DNA from: Epiperipatus broadwayi
Taxonomy: Eukaryota; Onychophora; Udeonychophora; Euonychophora; Peripatidae
Length of the DNA stretch: 64,000 nt
Direction: 5' to 3'
Assembly (NCBI GenBank): GCA_028023455.1
Contig: JAQFVV010012441.1
Location: 3,411,911-3,475,910, forward strand
The notes below the pieces were generated by a model. It was not told the DNA's origin, searched no databases, and worked only from the letters and a program-made list of their open reading frames with translations. Below, piece after piece: positions 11,093-24,230 of this stretch (position 1 is its first letter; each line of letters begins with the position of its first letter). Position numbers and translations under genes: made by a program.

Positions 11093-12940
11093 GTAGTTGG
11101 AAAATCTTCTTTAAACAAACTTTTATTATATGTGGCCCTACTTTTAAACTGGTGAATTATTATAGATATATATAATAAGGTTTTTCATATTTAGGTGGTA
11201 TGTTGGAAAGTTTCTCAATTGAAGATAAAACTCCTTTGATATTAAAAGCGTTAATAGTAGAAATTATTTTTTGTACATATTAATTAAATTGTTGTTTAAA
11301 GAGATCAGTAAAAACATGTATATATATAAAGACAAGATATTTTCTGTTGTTGAATGTTTTAATTATATTTTATGTATATCATTATTGTGAAGATTAGGGT
11401 TCACTTTAAGTAGTTTTTCTATCAGTAGTCTTTTCTTTAGATTTTCGTGTGGTTCAATACAATGATACATTGATGAAGCTTAATTCTGTAATTTCTAATG
11501 CCCAAACAACCGATGATCCCTTAGTCAATAAATTGTGATTTTTATTATTTGTTATAATTAAGTTGCCAGATATTGTTTATCATAGTGTAAAGTGGTGGGC
11601 GTGAGACCCAGTTCTGGTACTTTGCCACCATATGACTTCTCAGCTCTCCTATTTGATTATTTTTTTTATCTCTATTAAATAGTCATGTAAAACAATCATC
11701 TTCTGTTTATGTAATTATTAATTCAGTTTAAAGCAATTAGATCAACAACTTCTTTCTAATGCCTAGTTACCAAGTAAAGCCTTTGATCACTGTTGATTGC
11801 AGTTATCCATTGCTTGCCAACTCTAATGCAATTTACCCTAGCATCTTAATATTTTAAAGTCATTCTAAACTTTAATACTGCTTTTGCATAACATTCTCTG
11901 ATATAATTTTTGGAAATAGTATGAATACTGAACTCCACCACTTGATGGCGTCGTTGTTCACAAAACACACATCAATATACCATTTTAGCGGCCTTAGTTT
12001 ACAGCTGACTCTACAATAGGTGTTTTTTGAGCTGTAATAGGCCGCCTGAGGGCAATGCATTCTACAATTACGTAATGAAATACTGCGTCCATTGCATTGC
12101 GATAGTATTTGTCAAGTGAGCACTCTTGATCTCTCACTACAGTCTGATTTAATGGGGCCATATTTGAAAAAGATGAAACTGCAAAAATTCATTGTCGAAA
12201 ATTTTTTAGAAAGCATAGTGGAATTAGTATTCCATATTAAGAATTGTCATGTCATCATACACATTTCCCTACGCTTTTGAACTGCACACAACTTGAAAAG
12301 ATTCTTTTTTTCAGCAGAGTTGTTTCTGATGCCATGTGTAAATGCCCATTTATGTGTGAATTCATGCAAGAACTGTAAGGGAAGTTGGTTCGAGGGCTCA
12401 AATCCCGTTACTTCCAGCTTTGAGGTTTCCCTGTTATTTTATTTGCGTTTTACTTTTGGCTTTTTTTTTATGCCCCCGAAAATGGTGTTTTGTTTTTTTT
12501 TACTTGTTTTGGTTCACAACTTGCCCAAAGTTTTGTTTATTTTTGATTCAATAAATTATTTTATGGGAAGCTGTTGTTTTTTGTTGTTGTTCACATGATT
12601 AGAAAGTAGGTAGGTAATATTTGATAAGTTTCATTAACAGTTAATTAAAGTAGGCAATATTTTATTATACCAAAATAAAAAAAGTGTTTAAGAGTTTATT
12701 CAAAAGGCCCCACCCAATATATATATAATAATGAAAAAGAAGTTGATAATTACCTTCCCCGCCACCCCACCTCCCCCGGCTTAAAAGAAAAAATGTTCTT
12801 TAAAAATGAACTGTTTATGTCTTTTTTAAAATTAAAGGCCCAAAAATTAAGGAAGAACTTTTCACTATCATATAATATAGCTTTCTGTAGCATAAAGATT
12901 TGAAACAAAAAAAAATAGAAAAGCCTCGTAATAAATTAAC
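11093..12940. other. AT-rich spacer with a small GC-tipped hairpin
   Basis: No gene is supported. At 11988-12045 an imperfect hairpin pairs GCGGCCTTAGTTTACAGCT with AGCTGTAATAGGCCGC. Near 11940 is CCACTTGATGGCGT, which matches most of a CTCF core but misses two positions. C-rich and G-poor tracts from about 12680 lead into the following tandem array. Confidence 0.35.
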
Positions 12941-12949
12941 TTAAAAAAA

Positions 12950-13535
12950 AAAAGATGACAATTCAAAATCAAAACAACCCCTCTCCCCTCCACCCTCTAA
13001 AAAAACAAGTGTTTGTTTATTCAAAAGTACCGAATTGTTGAAGTCTTTCAGCAAATCAAAACATCAACCAAAAAAAAAGCTTCAAAGCAAACGACCAACC
13101 CCCCTCCACCATCTAAAAACAACAAAATGTTTGTTACAGTATTTTTGTGTAAACAAACTGACAGAGCGTTAATCGATAATTTCAAAGCAAACCAGCACCC
13201 CTAACACCATCTAAAAACAAAGTGTTTGTTTCTTAAAAAAATTAAAAAAACGGGTGGAAAAAAAATTTTAGTTTACCGTAAGTAATATTATGTAAAGAAA
13301 CTGATGGACAGTTAGTTGATAATTTAAAAACAAACCAACACCCCTAGATCATCTAAAAACAAAGTATTTTTTTTCTAAAAAATGAAGAAAAAAAACCGGG
13401 TGGAATAAAAAAAACACTTTGGTGGTTTACCGTAATATTATGTAAACCAAACAGATGATGAAAAAAAAATTAAAAACCAGTTGAAAAAAAAAAATCTTTT
13501 ACCATAATATTATGTAAACAAACAGATGGCCGTGA
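12950..13535. repeat. Degenerate tandem repeat array
   Basis: Four or so diverged copies of a unit containing CACCATCTAAAAAC, AAAGTGTTTGTTT, GGGTGGAAAAA, TTTACCGTAA and TATTATGTAAA(C/G)AAAC.GATG occur in order, with spacing of about 110-165 bp and many A-run length changes. This is minisatellite-like DNA. The units are too long, diverged and irregular to be a CRISPR array, and the organism is an animal. Confidence 0.7.
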
Positions 13536-16440
13536 ATCAGTATATTGATGTACATTGTGCATAAAAGAGCACCGTCAAACGGTAGGGTTCAGTATTCATA
13601 CTATTACCTAATTTTCAATATTCATTACTTTAGAAATACAAATTGCAGAATTTTCTCATTCAACAAAAAAATAATTTATAATAAATTTGAAGACATCTTT
13701 TTAAAATAATTACCTCAATTTTATAAAACAAATTAATGATATTTTAATACTAATTTTCAAACAGCATTTCATGAGAGGTTATGTGCCCTATTGGCTGTTG
13801 CAGCACATAATTCCATAGTTTAATTTTTTTTTCTACTTCACTTCAGTTGAGAATTGGTCAACAATTATTTAGCTTTTGAATCTGCTATTCGATCATTAGC
13901 CCAGGTCATCACCTTTTGATATTTTTATGAAGACTAAGTAAATACTATATTTATTATATAATTCTAATTATATATAAGATAATCATCTTTTTTACTAGCC
14001 CAATTAGTCAGTGGCCCTAGTAAAGAAGGATGATTATCTTCTTTACAGTTACAATCTAATTGCTGCACTTATAGAATTTATCAAGAATTTTATTATATAA
14101 ACTGAGATAATTTCATCAATCAACTCAGAATTAGTTAATTTATTTTTAACTTGTAGTATTTCTTTAGCACAGTATAGTGGTATTTAAGTTACTTGGTTTA
14201 AATTAATTTTCTTGTGGCTATTTGTAGTGTTTGTTTGCTAATTTTGCATTCAATTGATGGTAATGCAGCTAAAATACGTATTGATTTATTAAATTTATGG
14301 TGGAACATTTCTGGATGTCAGCATCATGTCTTTGTTCTCAAGATAGTTCTATGCTTATGCAAGCTCTTCTTTTCTTTAAATCTTGAATTAAAGTTGTATA
14401 TTTTCCACAATTTATTTATATATTTAGGCCTTTTTTCAAAATTTTTTTTTTTTTGATAACATAATGGTTTTTTGTCTTTGATTTTATTCAAAAACTTTTT
14501 TTTTATGAAAATACATATCAAGAGAAATATAATAACATATAATTGGGATTGACTGGGAAAGGAACACCTCTGTAGCTATCATAGCTGTTGTCTTTAATCA
14601 ATTTTAAAACATAATTTCATTGCTTTATGCATTCTTCACAAAAAAAAAATCATCTTGACATTAGAAAATGGAGTTCAAGTGAATTTTATTTCATTCCAAA
14701 TAGATTTTTTTCATCAATAGTGAAATAATGGCAGTTATTGTTTTGAATATATATTTCGGTTTATTGCTTTTTTTATATATTTTTTCGAAATTGAAATATT
14801 TTTAAGAATGGTTTAAGATATAATTTAAATGTTGGGAATATGTAATGAAGAATAACGGTTAATTTATTAAAGTAAACAATTGGAAATTTAATTCAAACAA
14901 CTGTTAGAGGCTGTCAAAAATATACATAGCTATAAAATTAATTTACGTATTAGTGCATTACTTTATCTAAACAGAAAATCAGTATGCGGAAAGCTGTAGG
15001 TAGAAAGACAAGTGCATAAATAGAATGAATCTTAATTGATTCATTACATGCATGTATTAAACATTAATTTAATAAATAGATGATTATTTATGTTCATTTG
15101 TTTTGGTTGATGTCTTTTGTGTTTGAATGCTCTGGAATTCAAAGTCCATAAATATGAGTTCATCTCTGTCTTTTTCAGTATCTGAACTTCTTGTGAACTC
15201 TAGCAATAAATTATTTTAATATTCTTTATATGTATCATACAGGTAAACTACTGTAATCCTGAATCCAATGTTATTTTGGGATTTGTGGATTTTTCAGTTT
15301 TAACCAACATTCTCATTGAAAGTTCAAACTTTGATGAAAATTTAAATAAGCATTTATTTAATTACATATAGTTCAAATACTTATTATATACAATATAAAT
15401 TTATTGTATCAAAATTTAAGTTTAAATAAGTGTTGAATATTAAGATACATTTAAATGGTGCATTAATAAAATTATGAAAATATTATTTGTTAATATCAGG
15501 TATAAAATTATTTTAAAAATTGAGACAAAGTAATTAATATTCAAATTTTATGCCAAATGTTGGAAATAATTAACCAATCAGTTACTGGACAATTTTTCTT
15601 ATAAATATAGGTTGAGCAAATGAGGGGAGGGGTGAAAATTTTACAGGAATACAACCCACATTCCTTTTGTTGTAAAATTTAAGTATAAATTTATTATAAT
15701 CTTATTATTTTGATTTTAAAAAGTAATAGTAATAATTTGTAAAAATATGAAATATATCTTAAGAAATTTATTTACTAATTTAACTATGGAATAAAAAGCC
15801 AAGCTATCCTCATTGGTATACTATAGGAGCTGATTAGAAACTTATGGTACAATACGGAAATAAAATATCTAAGAAGATAAAATTGTATTTGGATAAAAAA
15901 GTCTTGTGGCTTACCAAACCATTTTACCTACAGAATGTAATGGATATGTAAGGAATTTATTGTTATTAATTTTTATATGCAAAATAATTGGACATTTTCT
16001 ACTAACTTGAATTATTAGCAGTGATAAAGATAATGACTTATTTAATGAAACTTTTAAAATTTTCTGATATAAATTTATTAGTGACTTTAGTAGGATGATA
16101 GTAGCTATAAAAGGAAAATGATATAGTGCAGAATAATTTTATGAAAAGTTTATCTACTAACTAATTTCATTTTAGTAATAATTAGTAACTATTAACATGT
16201 TAAATATGGATTATCTAGGAGGAGAATTTATAACTTCCTAATTCTACTAGTATCTATTATTGGAATTATTAACATGTTAAATGAGAATAATTTGGAGAAC
16301 TTTAAAACTTTTTAATAATGCTGAAAGAATTGAAACTTTTAAAATTTAATAAATGTTATTATTAACTATTTAAATATTTATTTATTAAACATAAAGGAAT
16401 TTTATCAGTGGTGTAAGAAGCAGGTACTATTAAAATAACT
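13536..16440. other. AT-rich spacer with one short hairpin
   Basis: No coding frame is supported. At 13977-14040 two arms of about 23 bases (AGATAATCATC...TTTACTAG and its complement) are separated by about 18 bases. It is too short and isolated to assign as an miRNA precursor with any confidence. Confidence 0.35.
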
Positions 16441-16467
16441 GGTCCTAGTTTGCGGACTGTACTGCCG

Positions 16468-16481
16468 CCACCAGAGGGCGC
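16468..16481 (+). promoter_or_regulatory. Candidate CTCF binding site
   Basis: CCACCAGAGGGCGC matches the CTCF core consensus CCASYAGRKGGCRS at all 14 positions and lies in a roughly 70-bp GC-rich patch (about 16450-16515) inside kilobases of AT-rich DNA. CTCF is an insulator and loop-anchor protein conserved in bilaterian animals. The site is 5.7 kb upstream of the first recognised ATP6V1A exon, probably inside an upstream intron. Occupancy is not shown by sequence alone. The patch could instead be the edge of a small exon, since an acceptor-like CATTTTCAG flanks it on the minus strand, but no donor follows. Confidence 0.55.
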
Positions 16482-16514
16482 AGCGACATCATCAACAACC
16501 GGCCTGAAAATGGC

Positions 16515-19500
16515 AAGTGATATATTTTTCTATTCAATTAACAATTGGTGGTTGTCATAGTAACAATACTCTCTTCAAAAAAAGATTTTATTCATTCCAA
16601 AGAATTGAAGTAAACTTTTTATTTTATTACTTTAATATCTGAACTATAGTTTTTACGATAATATTAATTATTCGTAATTATTTATTCATATGTTATTAGT
16701 TTAGATTTAAATAGTTTAAAAATTTTTCTTTCTTCATGATTATGATTCCATATCATCAAGAAATTATATCAACCAGCATATCACTGATAATAATCATAAA
16801 AACATTAGAATTGAGGTAACTTCAATTTATATTTTTAGTATAAGATATTGGTATTGGATTATCTGAACTAGATTTCTTGTATATATTTATGTAAAGATAT
16901 AATAGAGGAGTAAATATATTTATTATAATCTGAATATGATTATAGAAAATATATATATAATTGATCTCTGAATCAATTAAAGATAACTAATTTAGTATAT
17001 TTATGATAAGTTATATATCATAAACTATTTGTTTTTTGTTTTATTCTTCTTGGTATGTTCAAAGTATGAAACATTAAGAATAAGTTTGAATATTATTTAA
17101 AGAAAGGATGAATAATATTTATTTATGATGTTTAACATTTATACAGTGTTGGAAAAAAGTCGTGGTTCAGGAAAGTGGTCTCATTGGGGAATCCTGTATG
17201 ATAGGGATGTGTTATTAATATTATATATAGTATAGTCAAAGAAAGTTAGAATATTTGTAATACATGGATAATAGCATTTTTTTTGCAAATCTGTACATGC
17301 TTAAAAGAGAAGCCAAGATGGAAATTAAGATAAACACAAGAAAATGTGGTTTTAAGTTACATAATCCGTGTTATCGTTTTTTATAAATTTTATAAGATAT
17401 CCATCCCACACTTATAATCATGAAAATCACACTGGTATATACATCGTATTAGGAACTGTATATTTGAGGAAGGATAATAGCTAAACTTCCGAATGTTGAC
17501 AAGATAATTTATATAATGCAAGACGAGTTAAATGTGGAACAAATAAAATGTTAAAAGAATGTAAAAGTAAAGATTTTATGAATGTTTTTATATTAAATTT
17601 TAGAGATCAAGTTGCAAAGTAAATGTTGGAGTTATAAGAGATGTGATGATTAAAAGAAAACTTGATAATGATTTATACCTGTGTCTCATTTTATGTGGTA
17701 GATAGGTTCCTCAGAAAACACAAAAGAAATCGCACAAAAATAGACTTAACTTACCTTGAAAAATGGGGGATAGGTTCTGTAATTTTCAGAAATCACATAC
17801 AAGCAAAGTAACAAGGAAAAATTACTTTAAAATTCGCATTAAAAAAATGGAAATAAAATATAACTAATAAAAAATTTCAAATATTTGAAAAAAATTAATA
17901 CAAGATAAACTTTTTTTATTAACTACAATATTCAATTTTACATTTTTTCATACATATTTTAATCATTACTGCTATTTGACAATATGCATTCGTTTGTGAA
18001 CTGATAAAAAATCAGATTTGTGATGTGATGTACAACTAGTGCCACTTTCAGGCTTGTGCTGTGTTAAAGGTTTTCTGTTTCTATATTTAAAAAATGAAAT
18101 CACAATCAAAACAAGAAGATTATACATTATCATTAGAAAGATTATTTTCAGTTTACAAAATCAATAAAATCTTCGTTATTTATTTTAAAAATCTAAAAAA
18201 TTAAATATTTCTGTTATATCTAACAAAATACGTTTTAAAAGTTTAAAGTTTTTGAATATCTATTGTGATATTTTTATATGTAAATATAAATCTATTATTA
18301 TTATTTACTCATTAGTATAAGTAGTTATTAACATAGAAGCTAAGATTCTAAATACAGCTTCAGGCCATATTCACGTTAGCTGCTAATATAATATATTTTT
18401 GAAAAAAAAAAGGTATTTCAAGTCAAAATAAATTATTAATAATTTAAATTTCTTGATATCTAATAAATATAGTGAAATGTGAAAGATATTAAGAAGAAAC
18501 ACAAAATGCATAACTTCAAAATCGCATTAAAATAATCGGCATAAAACGAAACCCAGTTGTATATTATTGTCAACAATATAATAACATACCATATCATAAT
18601 AAAGGTTTAGATAATTGAATGTTTATTTTATAATTAATAATAAACATAGAGAGTATAACAAGTTATAGAATTATATTCTAATATTATAGAAAAGTAAAGG
18701 TAAAGTAATGAAGATGAAATAAATATATTTTGAAATATTTAGAGTGTGCTAATGTTAATATTATTGATATTTTTTTAGGAAGTATCTTAATATTTACAGA
18801 TTTAAGTGTGAAAGATACTATATTTTAATTGTAAATAATTTTAAAGCCAAGCCCAAATTATTTATTTTTTATAAGTATTTTTTTAATGTTAAGTTTATGT
18901 TTTGCATAATATGTTAAGTAAATATAATGTTTGTAATTTTTTCTTAAATTTTGTACTCCTGTTGTGATAAATTGTTAATATTGTTTTTTATATTTAAGTA
19001 ATGTAAATTTTTTTTATCTTATTTGAGGATTATGTTGAAAACTGATAACCTGTATGCCATATAAAAATAAAATGATTAGATTATAATACATGGTAATAAA
19101 AAATTATATTAAATTTGTTTATGTTAGTAAAATAGTCCTCATTATTGGTTAATAATTTTAATTTAGTTTTAGTCACATTTTATAAGAAAAGTAGTTAATG
19201 GTTTTGAAAGGGAAGAATTGATGAGTATATTTGTTTCTTAATTATTATTTGCAAATGTAAAATTCCTCTTTACATTTAATTATATAAATTTATTTATTTA
19301 TTTTAAGAAGCAGTAATAATTATCTGAGGTGTTAATTGAGTTATAAAATGTTAGTAAAGAAGAGATATAATTATTCTAATAGAAAAATGAATATATATTG
19401 TGTTAGAATTCAATTTAACTTAGGAAATCTTAATATTAAATATAATTTACTTATCTTAATTGTGAGTCATGGGAGTATCATCAATATTTTAATGGAGTAG

Positions 19501-21960
19501 GGTTTGGTAATATTCCTATGCTATTGAGGGTATACTTTTTGATATATACTTAATATTAAAAAAAAAAAATACCTTACTGGATGATTTAAATAGTAAGTCA
19601 TATGATTGTTAATGTTTTATTATTAAATAATTTGTTAAGACTAATATATATTATATATAAAATAAATAGATATGTATTACTAAAATTTTTATATACAGTA
19701 TAAGAGAAATTTTAACTTGGCTGAACTAGGAATTAGTAGTTATTATTTACATGGGTCGGTCATCCAGGACAGGGTACAGTATATATATATATATATATAG
19801 ATAATGGTAAGTAATGTAAGGGTAACGTACAATCGTATTAAGTTCACTTGTTTATGTGCAATATCAAACCATAAACTTAAAAATATAGTTTTAATTAATA
19901 AACTATAAATACGTTATCCTTTTACATTCAAACATCCATATGCACATGTATATAACTTAAGCGTTAGATTATAAAATTTTAATAATAAAAATCAAGTCAA
20001 ATAAATAGTTATTTTAATGAAATCAAATATTAAAATAATTAGATTTCAATCATTCATATATATATATAAATAATTATCAAGTTAACTAATATCACTAATC
20101 AAGACTCAAAACATAGAGATAATCTAAGGGCAAGTCGTATCTTAGCCACTAAATGTGAAGGAAATAAAATTGGAACCCAGTTATGCAATTATTAATTATG
20201 ATGCATTCAATAATAATCGAATACAAAGTCATAAAATGAAATAGTAATTTAACACATGTTAATTATCGGAAGTTGATTCCACTATAAAACCTAAATCAAC
20301 TAATTTCCAAATCAGTTTCATCTTTTACAAAAGTTGGATCAATAGTTTGGATGAATTTTTTTTATGTATGAAATCTTCATTAGCAGAGAATTCTAATATC
20401 ACTCAAGTAAGGAGTAAATAAATGATTCCTTAATATCAATAATAATTTCAAAAATGAAATTATCTTTAATATAGTAATTGGATAAATTCTTAAAGATATT
20501 GTTCTAAATTTGAATTCCAAAGAAGGCAAATATCATCAAGCATATTTATATATCTAAATAAATTTATTTTAAGAAGATTTTAAGTTATAGAACATGCATC
20601 CTGAGTAAACACATTTTGCTGTAAGATTAAATGCTATTCTTCTATCCTAAAACAGTATAATTATTCATTCCTACTGAAATGCCTAAAATATATATATATC
20701 ATCTATATAATTCAATATCCAAGTTCGGTTTACTCAAGATAATTTAAGGAAAATGATGTCAATATCATGCGAGGGGAATATTTATGAAACAATGGAGTAT
20801 ACTGATTGCCTCACCGATGATGACCGAAAATAAAAGAATCTTATTCCTAATGAACATTGCTACTTAAATTTTGGAAAATGAATAGGACAATACCATAAAC
20901 TTTAAATACCTTATATTATTATTGCTTACTTTGGAATACTCCATTTTGGAAAATCATTAGAAAAAAAATGGGAAAAGATCATTGGGTTAATTTTTTTTTT
21001 TATTTAATAAAATTTAGATCTTCCGCAGCGATTTGACCAGTTTAATAATTAAACTTAATATGAAGGTAAAATTTTATTGTTCTTCATATTAAATTCATTC
21101 ACTTATGACATGACAGAATTCTTGTTTATTATTAATTAATATTTGTTTATTTATTATTCAAAATAAATGAGTGAATGAGAGGTCTTTTCTTTCAACGATA
21201 GGGACCATACATAGATGGGAGATCATATAAAAAATGCAATTCCCTCAAAAGAATTCAATATTACAAAGGTCTTCATTTATGTTTGTACTGTTTAATTTAA
21301 CTTTAATTAGCTAGTGTTATCATAATCTTTGAAATTATAAAATGTTATTTATTTTTAGCAATCTATTAAATATTGTTTGTGCTAAGATACATATCTACTA
21401 TGGGATTTGCGAAGGTATAATTTTAAAATGTATATACTAATATAGTAGAAATATATTTAAATACTTGTAATTAAAAAATTTTGTTATATAAAGATAAATT
21501 TAAATTGTTTTCAATTAATAAATATTGTTAAATTTATTTTAAATTTAAGGAGATCTCTGATTTATTTAAATTATTTATTTTCATAATAAAATAAAATTAA
21601 ATACATATACCCACATATACATATCATCCTGATTTAATATCATGATAACTTGGTTGGAAGAAATTTTGATAATCTCTCTAATTTATATAAAAGTATTATT
21701 ATTGCTACAGGATATCAATTGACCCTTGAAGAGAGTTAAATGTAAATTTAACCCTGTGTTTGAATACTGAGCATAATGGAATAATAGAGATGAAGATTAG
21801 ATGAACTGGTCTAAGTTGTATCTGTAATGAATGTATAAACATAAAATTATTGTATTTGAAATAAATGCAATCATGGATTAGATTTTTATTGCATCATTCA
21901 TAGCATCTTACATGAAGACCCTAGATCCAACTATAGTTAGATGCATTCACCCTCATTCCT
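16515..21960. other. AT-rich presumed intronic spacer
   Basis: No exon of the V-ATPase gene or any other gene is recognisable. Around 16180-16290 the phrase ATTAACATGTTAAAT occurs twice about 75 bp apart. At 17690-17830 two related stretches (TAGATAGGTTCCTCAG... and GGGGATAGGTTCTGTA...) suggest a piece of an unclassified repeat. A TA microsatellite lies near 19775-19798. Confidence 0.35.
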
Positions 21961-21974
21961 TAAGGGAATACGGA

Positions 21975-22120
21975 TCGTTACAATAACTATTATATACAGT
22001 CTTTCAATCCACAGAAGTACTTTTGGTTAATTCCTTAACTCTCCTTAATTGCCATTATGGGGAGGGAGGTTAACCGTATGTCTACAGATTGAAAGATTAT
22101 ATATAATAATTAATTATCGT
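21975..22120. mobile_element. Short MITE foldback, copy A
   Basis: Inverted ends TAACTATTATATACAGTC.TTCAATC and its complement GATTGAAAGA.TATATATAAT flank a short core with AGAAGTACTTTTGGTTAA. The same ends, core words and the 3' flank (TATATTTATTAT...ATAGTTTTT...GGACATTTTATT or close variants) recur at 45943-46185, so the mobile unit is larger than the inverted repeat. There is no coding capacity. It ends about 100 bp upstream of the splice acceptor at 22216. Confidence 0.75.
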
Positions 22121-22216
22121 TATATTTATTATTTGTATAATAGTTTTTAATTAATGAACATTTTATTTTTATTATATATGTGTGTGTATTTAATGTTCTC
22201 TTTGTTCATTTTTTAG

Positions 22217-22483
22217 GCTTCCTTAGCAGAAACAGATAAAATTACTCTAGAAGTTGCCAAATTACTTAAGGATGACTTTTTGCAACAAAATGGATACACT
22301 CCATATGATCGTTTCTGCCCATTCTACAAAACTGTTGGCATGTTGAGGAATATGATTGATTTTTACGATTTGGCTAGACAAGCTGTTGAGAGAACAGCTC
22401 AAAGTGATAATAAAATTACATGGTCTCATATCCGGGATAGCATGGGTGATATATTATATCAAATAAGCAGTATGAAATTTAAG
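22217..22483 (+). CDS. ATP6V1A: V-type H+-ATPase catalytic subunit A, penultimate coding exon
   Basis: Subunit A binds and hydrolyses ATP in the V1 sector of the vacuolar proton pump, which acidifies endosomes, lysosomes and secretory vesicles. This 267-bp exon encodes 89 residues in frame, starting [15 protein letters not shown], through [20 protein letters not shown], to ISSMKFK. I recognise it as the C-terminal helical domain of subunit A, about residues 499-587 of a roughly 617-residue protein. The Walker A and B motifs lie in upstream exons outside this window. Boundaries are clean: the acceptor TTCATTTTTTAG ends at 22216, the donor AAG|GTAAAG starts at 22484, and both junctions fall between codons. 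The frame stays open past the donor until the in-frame TAA at 22532, so only part of that open frame is exon. There is no frameshift or stop, so it looks functional. The preceding exon (expected to end ...VGK) was not found in the window. Confidence 0.97.
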
Positions 22484-23680
22484 GTAAAGTTTCTTTATTA
22501 TTTAATCATTGGCATTTTAAAATTGTTTCAGTAAGATTAATGTATATATTGTACTGACTCATATATGATACTATTTGTGTTTTATTTAGCATAGACTAAT
22601 TTACCATGAAATTTAGTTGAATGATGATGTACAAAAAAGGTGGAAGAAGGAAATATAGAAAATATAGTGAATATTTGCTTCTTTTGTCCAATATTTCTCA
22701 TATCAATTTATTGTTATCTTCTAGGTAAATGGATACTTGATTAATTAATGGCAAATAAGTATGAAAGCAGTTATAATAAGCAATAAATTTAAATATTTTA
22801 CATTATATGCCATTGAGCAAAGATTCAGTATGCCTTTTCCATATCTGTTTACTTGACCCACCTAGTAACAAGGTAAAATTTAGTTGAATGGTCTTACCTA
22901 CTTATATTGGAGATTCTTCCAGTCTACCCTCATCAAAATCTCTCATTCCCAGGAACTTTGACAATACCAATATTTTTCTTCAGAATCAATCTAAATGTTT
23001 TGGTCTGAACATGGAATCATGTCATAGGACCTCTGTATTTACTCTGAATAAAGGCACAGTTAACAGTTAAATAATATTTATTATTAAAATTATAACTTAA
23101 ATTAACAACAACAACAAAAAAAATAAGTATACAAAATCTCCTTTGTATATTTCAGATTCTAAATTACAATTATATATCTCAAGCTTATGGGTCATTGGAA
23201 TTCACTTTTAACTTCAAATTACATCAACAATAATTTCTATTAAAATTACTATTATTTTGATAACTGATTTATAATCAATATGTTGGAAGTGCTTATTGTT
23301 AAAACAACTTATTTGAATATAAACCTATGACTGAATTCCATATTATGTTGCCATGTGCCTTAGTTAAATGGTAGAGGTCATTAAATTTGCTTTAATAATA
23401 ATTCAATGATTTTTAGGTATTATGATTGACTTATCACATACTATTAACTACTGTCTATATTTGCTTTGTGACCTCATGATATTTAAATCCTAATATAAAT
23501 ATGAAATGCAGATATAGTTTGGTGTGATATCCACTATATTTTGTTCTTTGCCTCTCTTATGTTCATCGTATGTCTTTGATAATCACTCATGTTTTATTGA
23601 TAAGTTTTGATTACAATATAACACGTATTGCTTACTTTAAAAATCTAAGGCTAAACTAGTCAATAAAGTTATCAAAATTA

Positions 23681-23793
23681 CCCCAAATTCACAACTCGAC
23701 AAGACAAGCTAAAAAATATAAACTCTAAATCACAAGGGTTGAGTTTTAGAGTTTATATTTTTTGACTAGCCTGATTGTGTTGTGAATTTGGAG
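23681..23793. repeat. Short intronic foldback
   Basis: Arms of about 50 bp (23681-23731 and 23742-23793) share CCCAAATTCACAAC..., a central diverged part, and AAAAAATATAAACTCTAAA, separated by only about 10 bases. In RNA this would form a near-continuous hairpin with a few bulges. Most likely a MITE relic. Confidence 0.75.
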
Positions 23794-23869
23794 TCAGAGA
23801 TATTGTAAAAAAAGAAATGGATTCTAGGTGTACAATTGAATTGTTATTGGAAGTCATTAGAGTAATCAA

Positions 23870-24230
23870 ATTGGAAAATGGATTACATTTTAGGAGACAT
23901 GTTGCATATATACAATAGATCCATTGGAATTAATAGCAAACTTTCACTAGCCAATAGCAAATCTGAATCTAGTGAAAGCAAAGAGTGTAAAGATATATCT
24001 GCTCAGCAGAAAAAAATGTAGAAATGTCCATTGATAGTCTGGCTGATAAAGTAAATAATCAATCAGGCAATAATACTATGGAACTGTAGGAAGATGATTT
24101 GCTATCAAGACCATCAAATCAAGTGGATATAATTGCTGGTTGTGATGAAGAAAGATCTGTGATTCTATTTAGGCGTGTGAGAAATTGCAGAAAACATGAG
24201 CAATTTAAGGATTATTTTTTAGTGTGAGGG
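23870..24230 (+). pseudogene. Unidentified decayed coding sequence in intron
   Basis: Translation gives a protein-like series with one frame change and few stops: GDMLHIYNRSIGINSK, then SESSESKECKDISAQQKK in one frame. It continues as VEMSIDSLADKVNNQSG in another frame, has a stop, then EDDLLSRPSNQVDII and EERSVILFRRVRNCRKHEQF, ending at a TGA at about 24226. The residue mix (Ser, Glu, Asp, Lys, Gln) is unlike background translations, which suggests a processed pseudogene or transposon ORF relic. I do not recognise the parent gene. A cluster of A at about 24280 might be a remnant tail but is not diagnostic. Confidence 0.4.

Noticed and set aside
12380-12415. GGTTCGAGGGC, a Pol III B-box-like sequence
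   Set aside because: No cloverleaf, A box or A-tail with a target duplication accompanies it.
12950-13535. Possible CRISPR-like array
   Set aside because: Units are long, diverged and A-run-laden, without conserved short repeats and unique spacers, in an animal genome.
16450-16515. Short GC-rich patch as a coding exon
   Set aside because: Acceptor-like CATTTTCAG on the minus strand but no matching donor and no recognisable peptide. The CTCF motif explains it better.
1-22216. Upstream ATP6V1A exon (expected to end ...VQLVGK before a GT donor)
   Set aside because: I looked for GTTGGAAA(G/A) followed by a donor and for neighbouring family words on the + strand and found none. The intron probably extends beyond the window.
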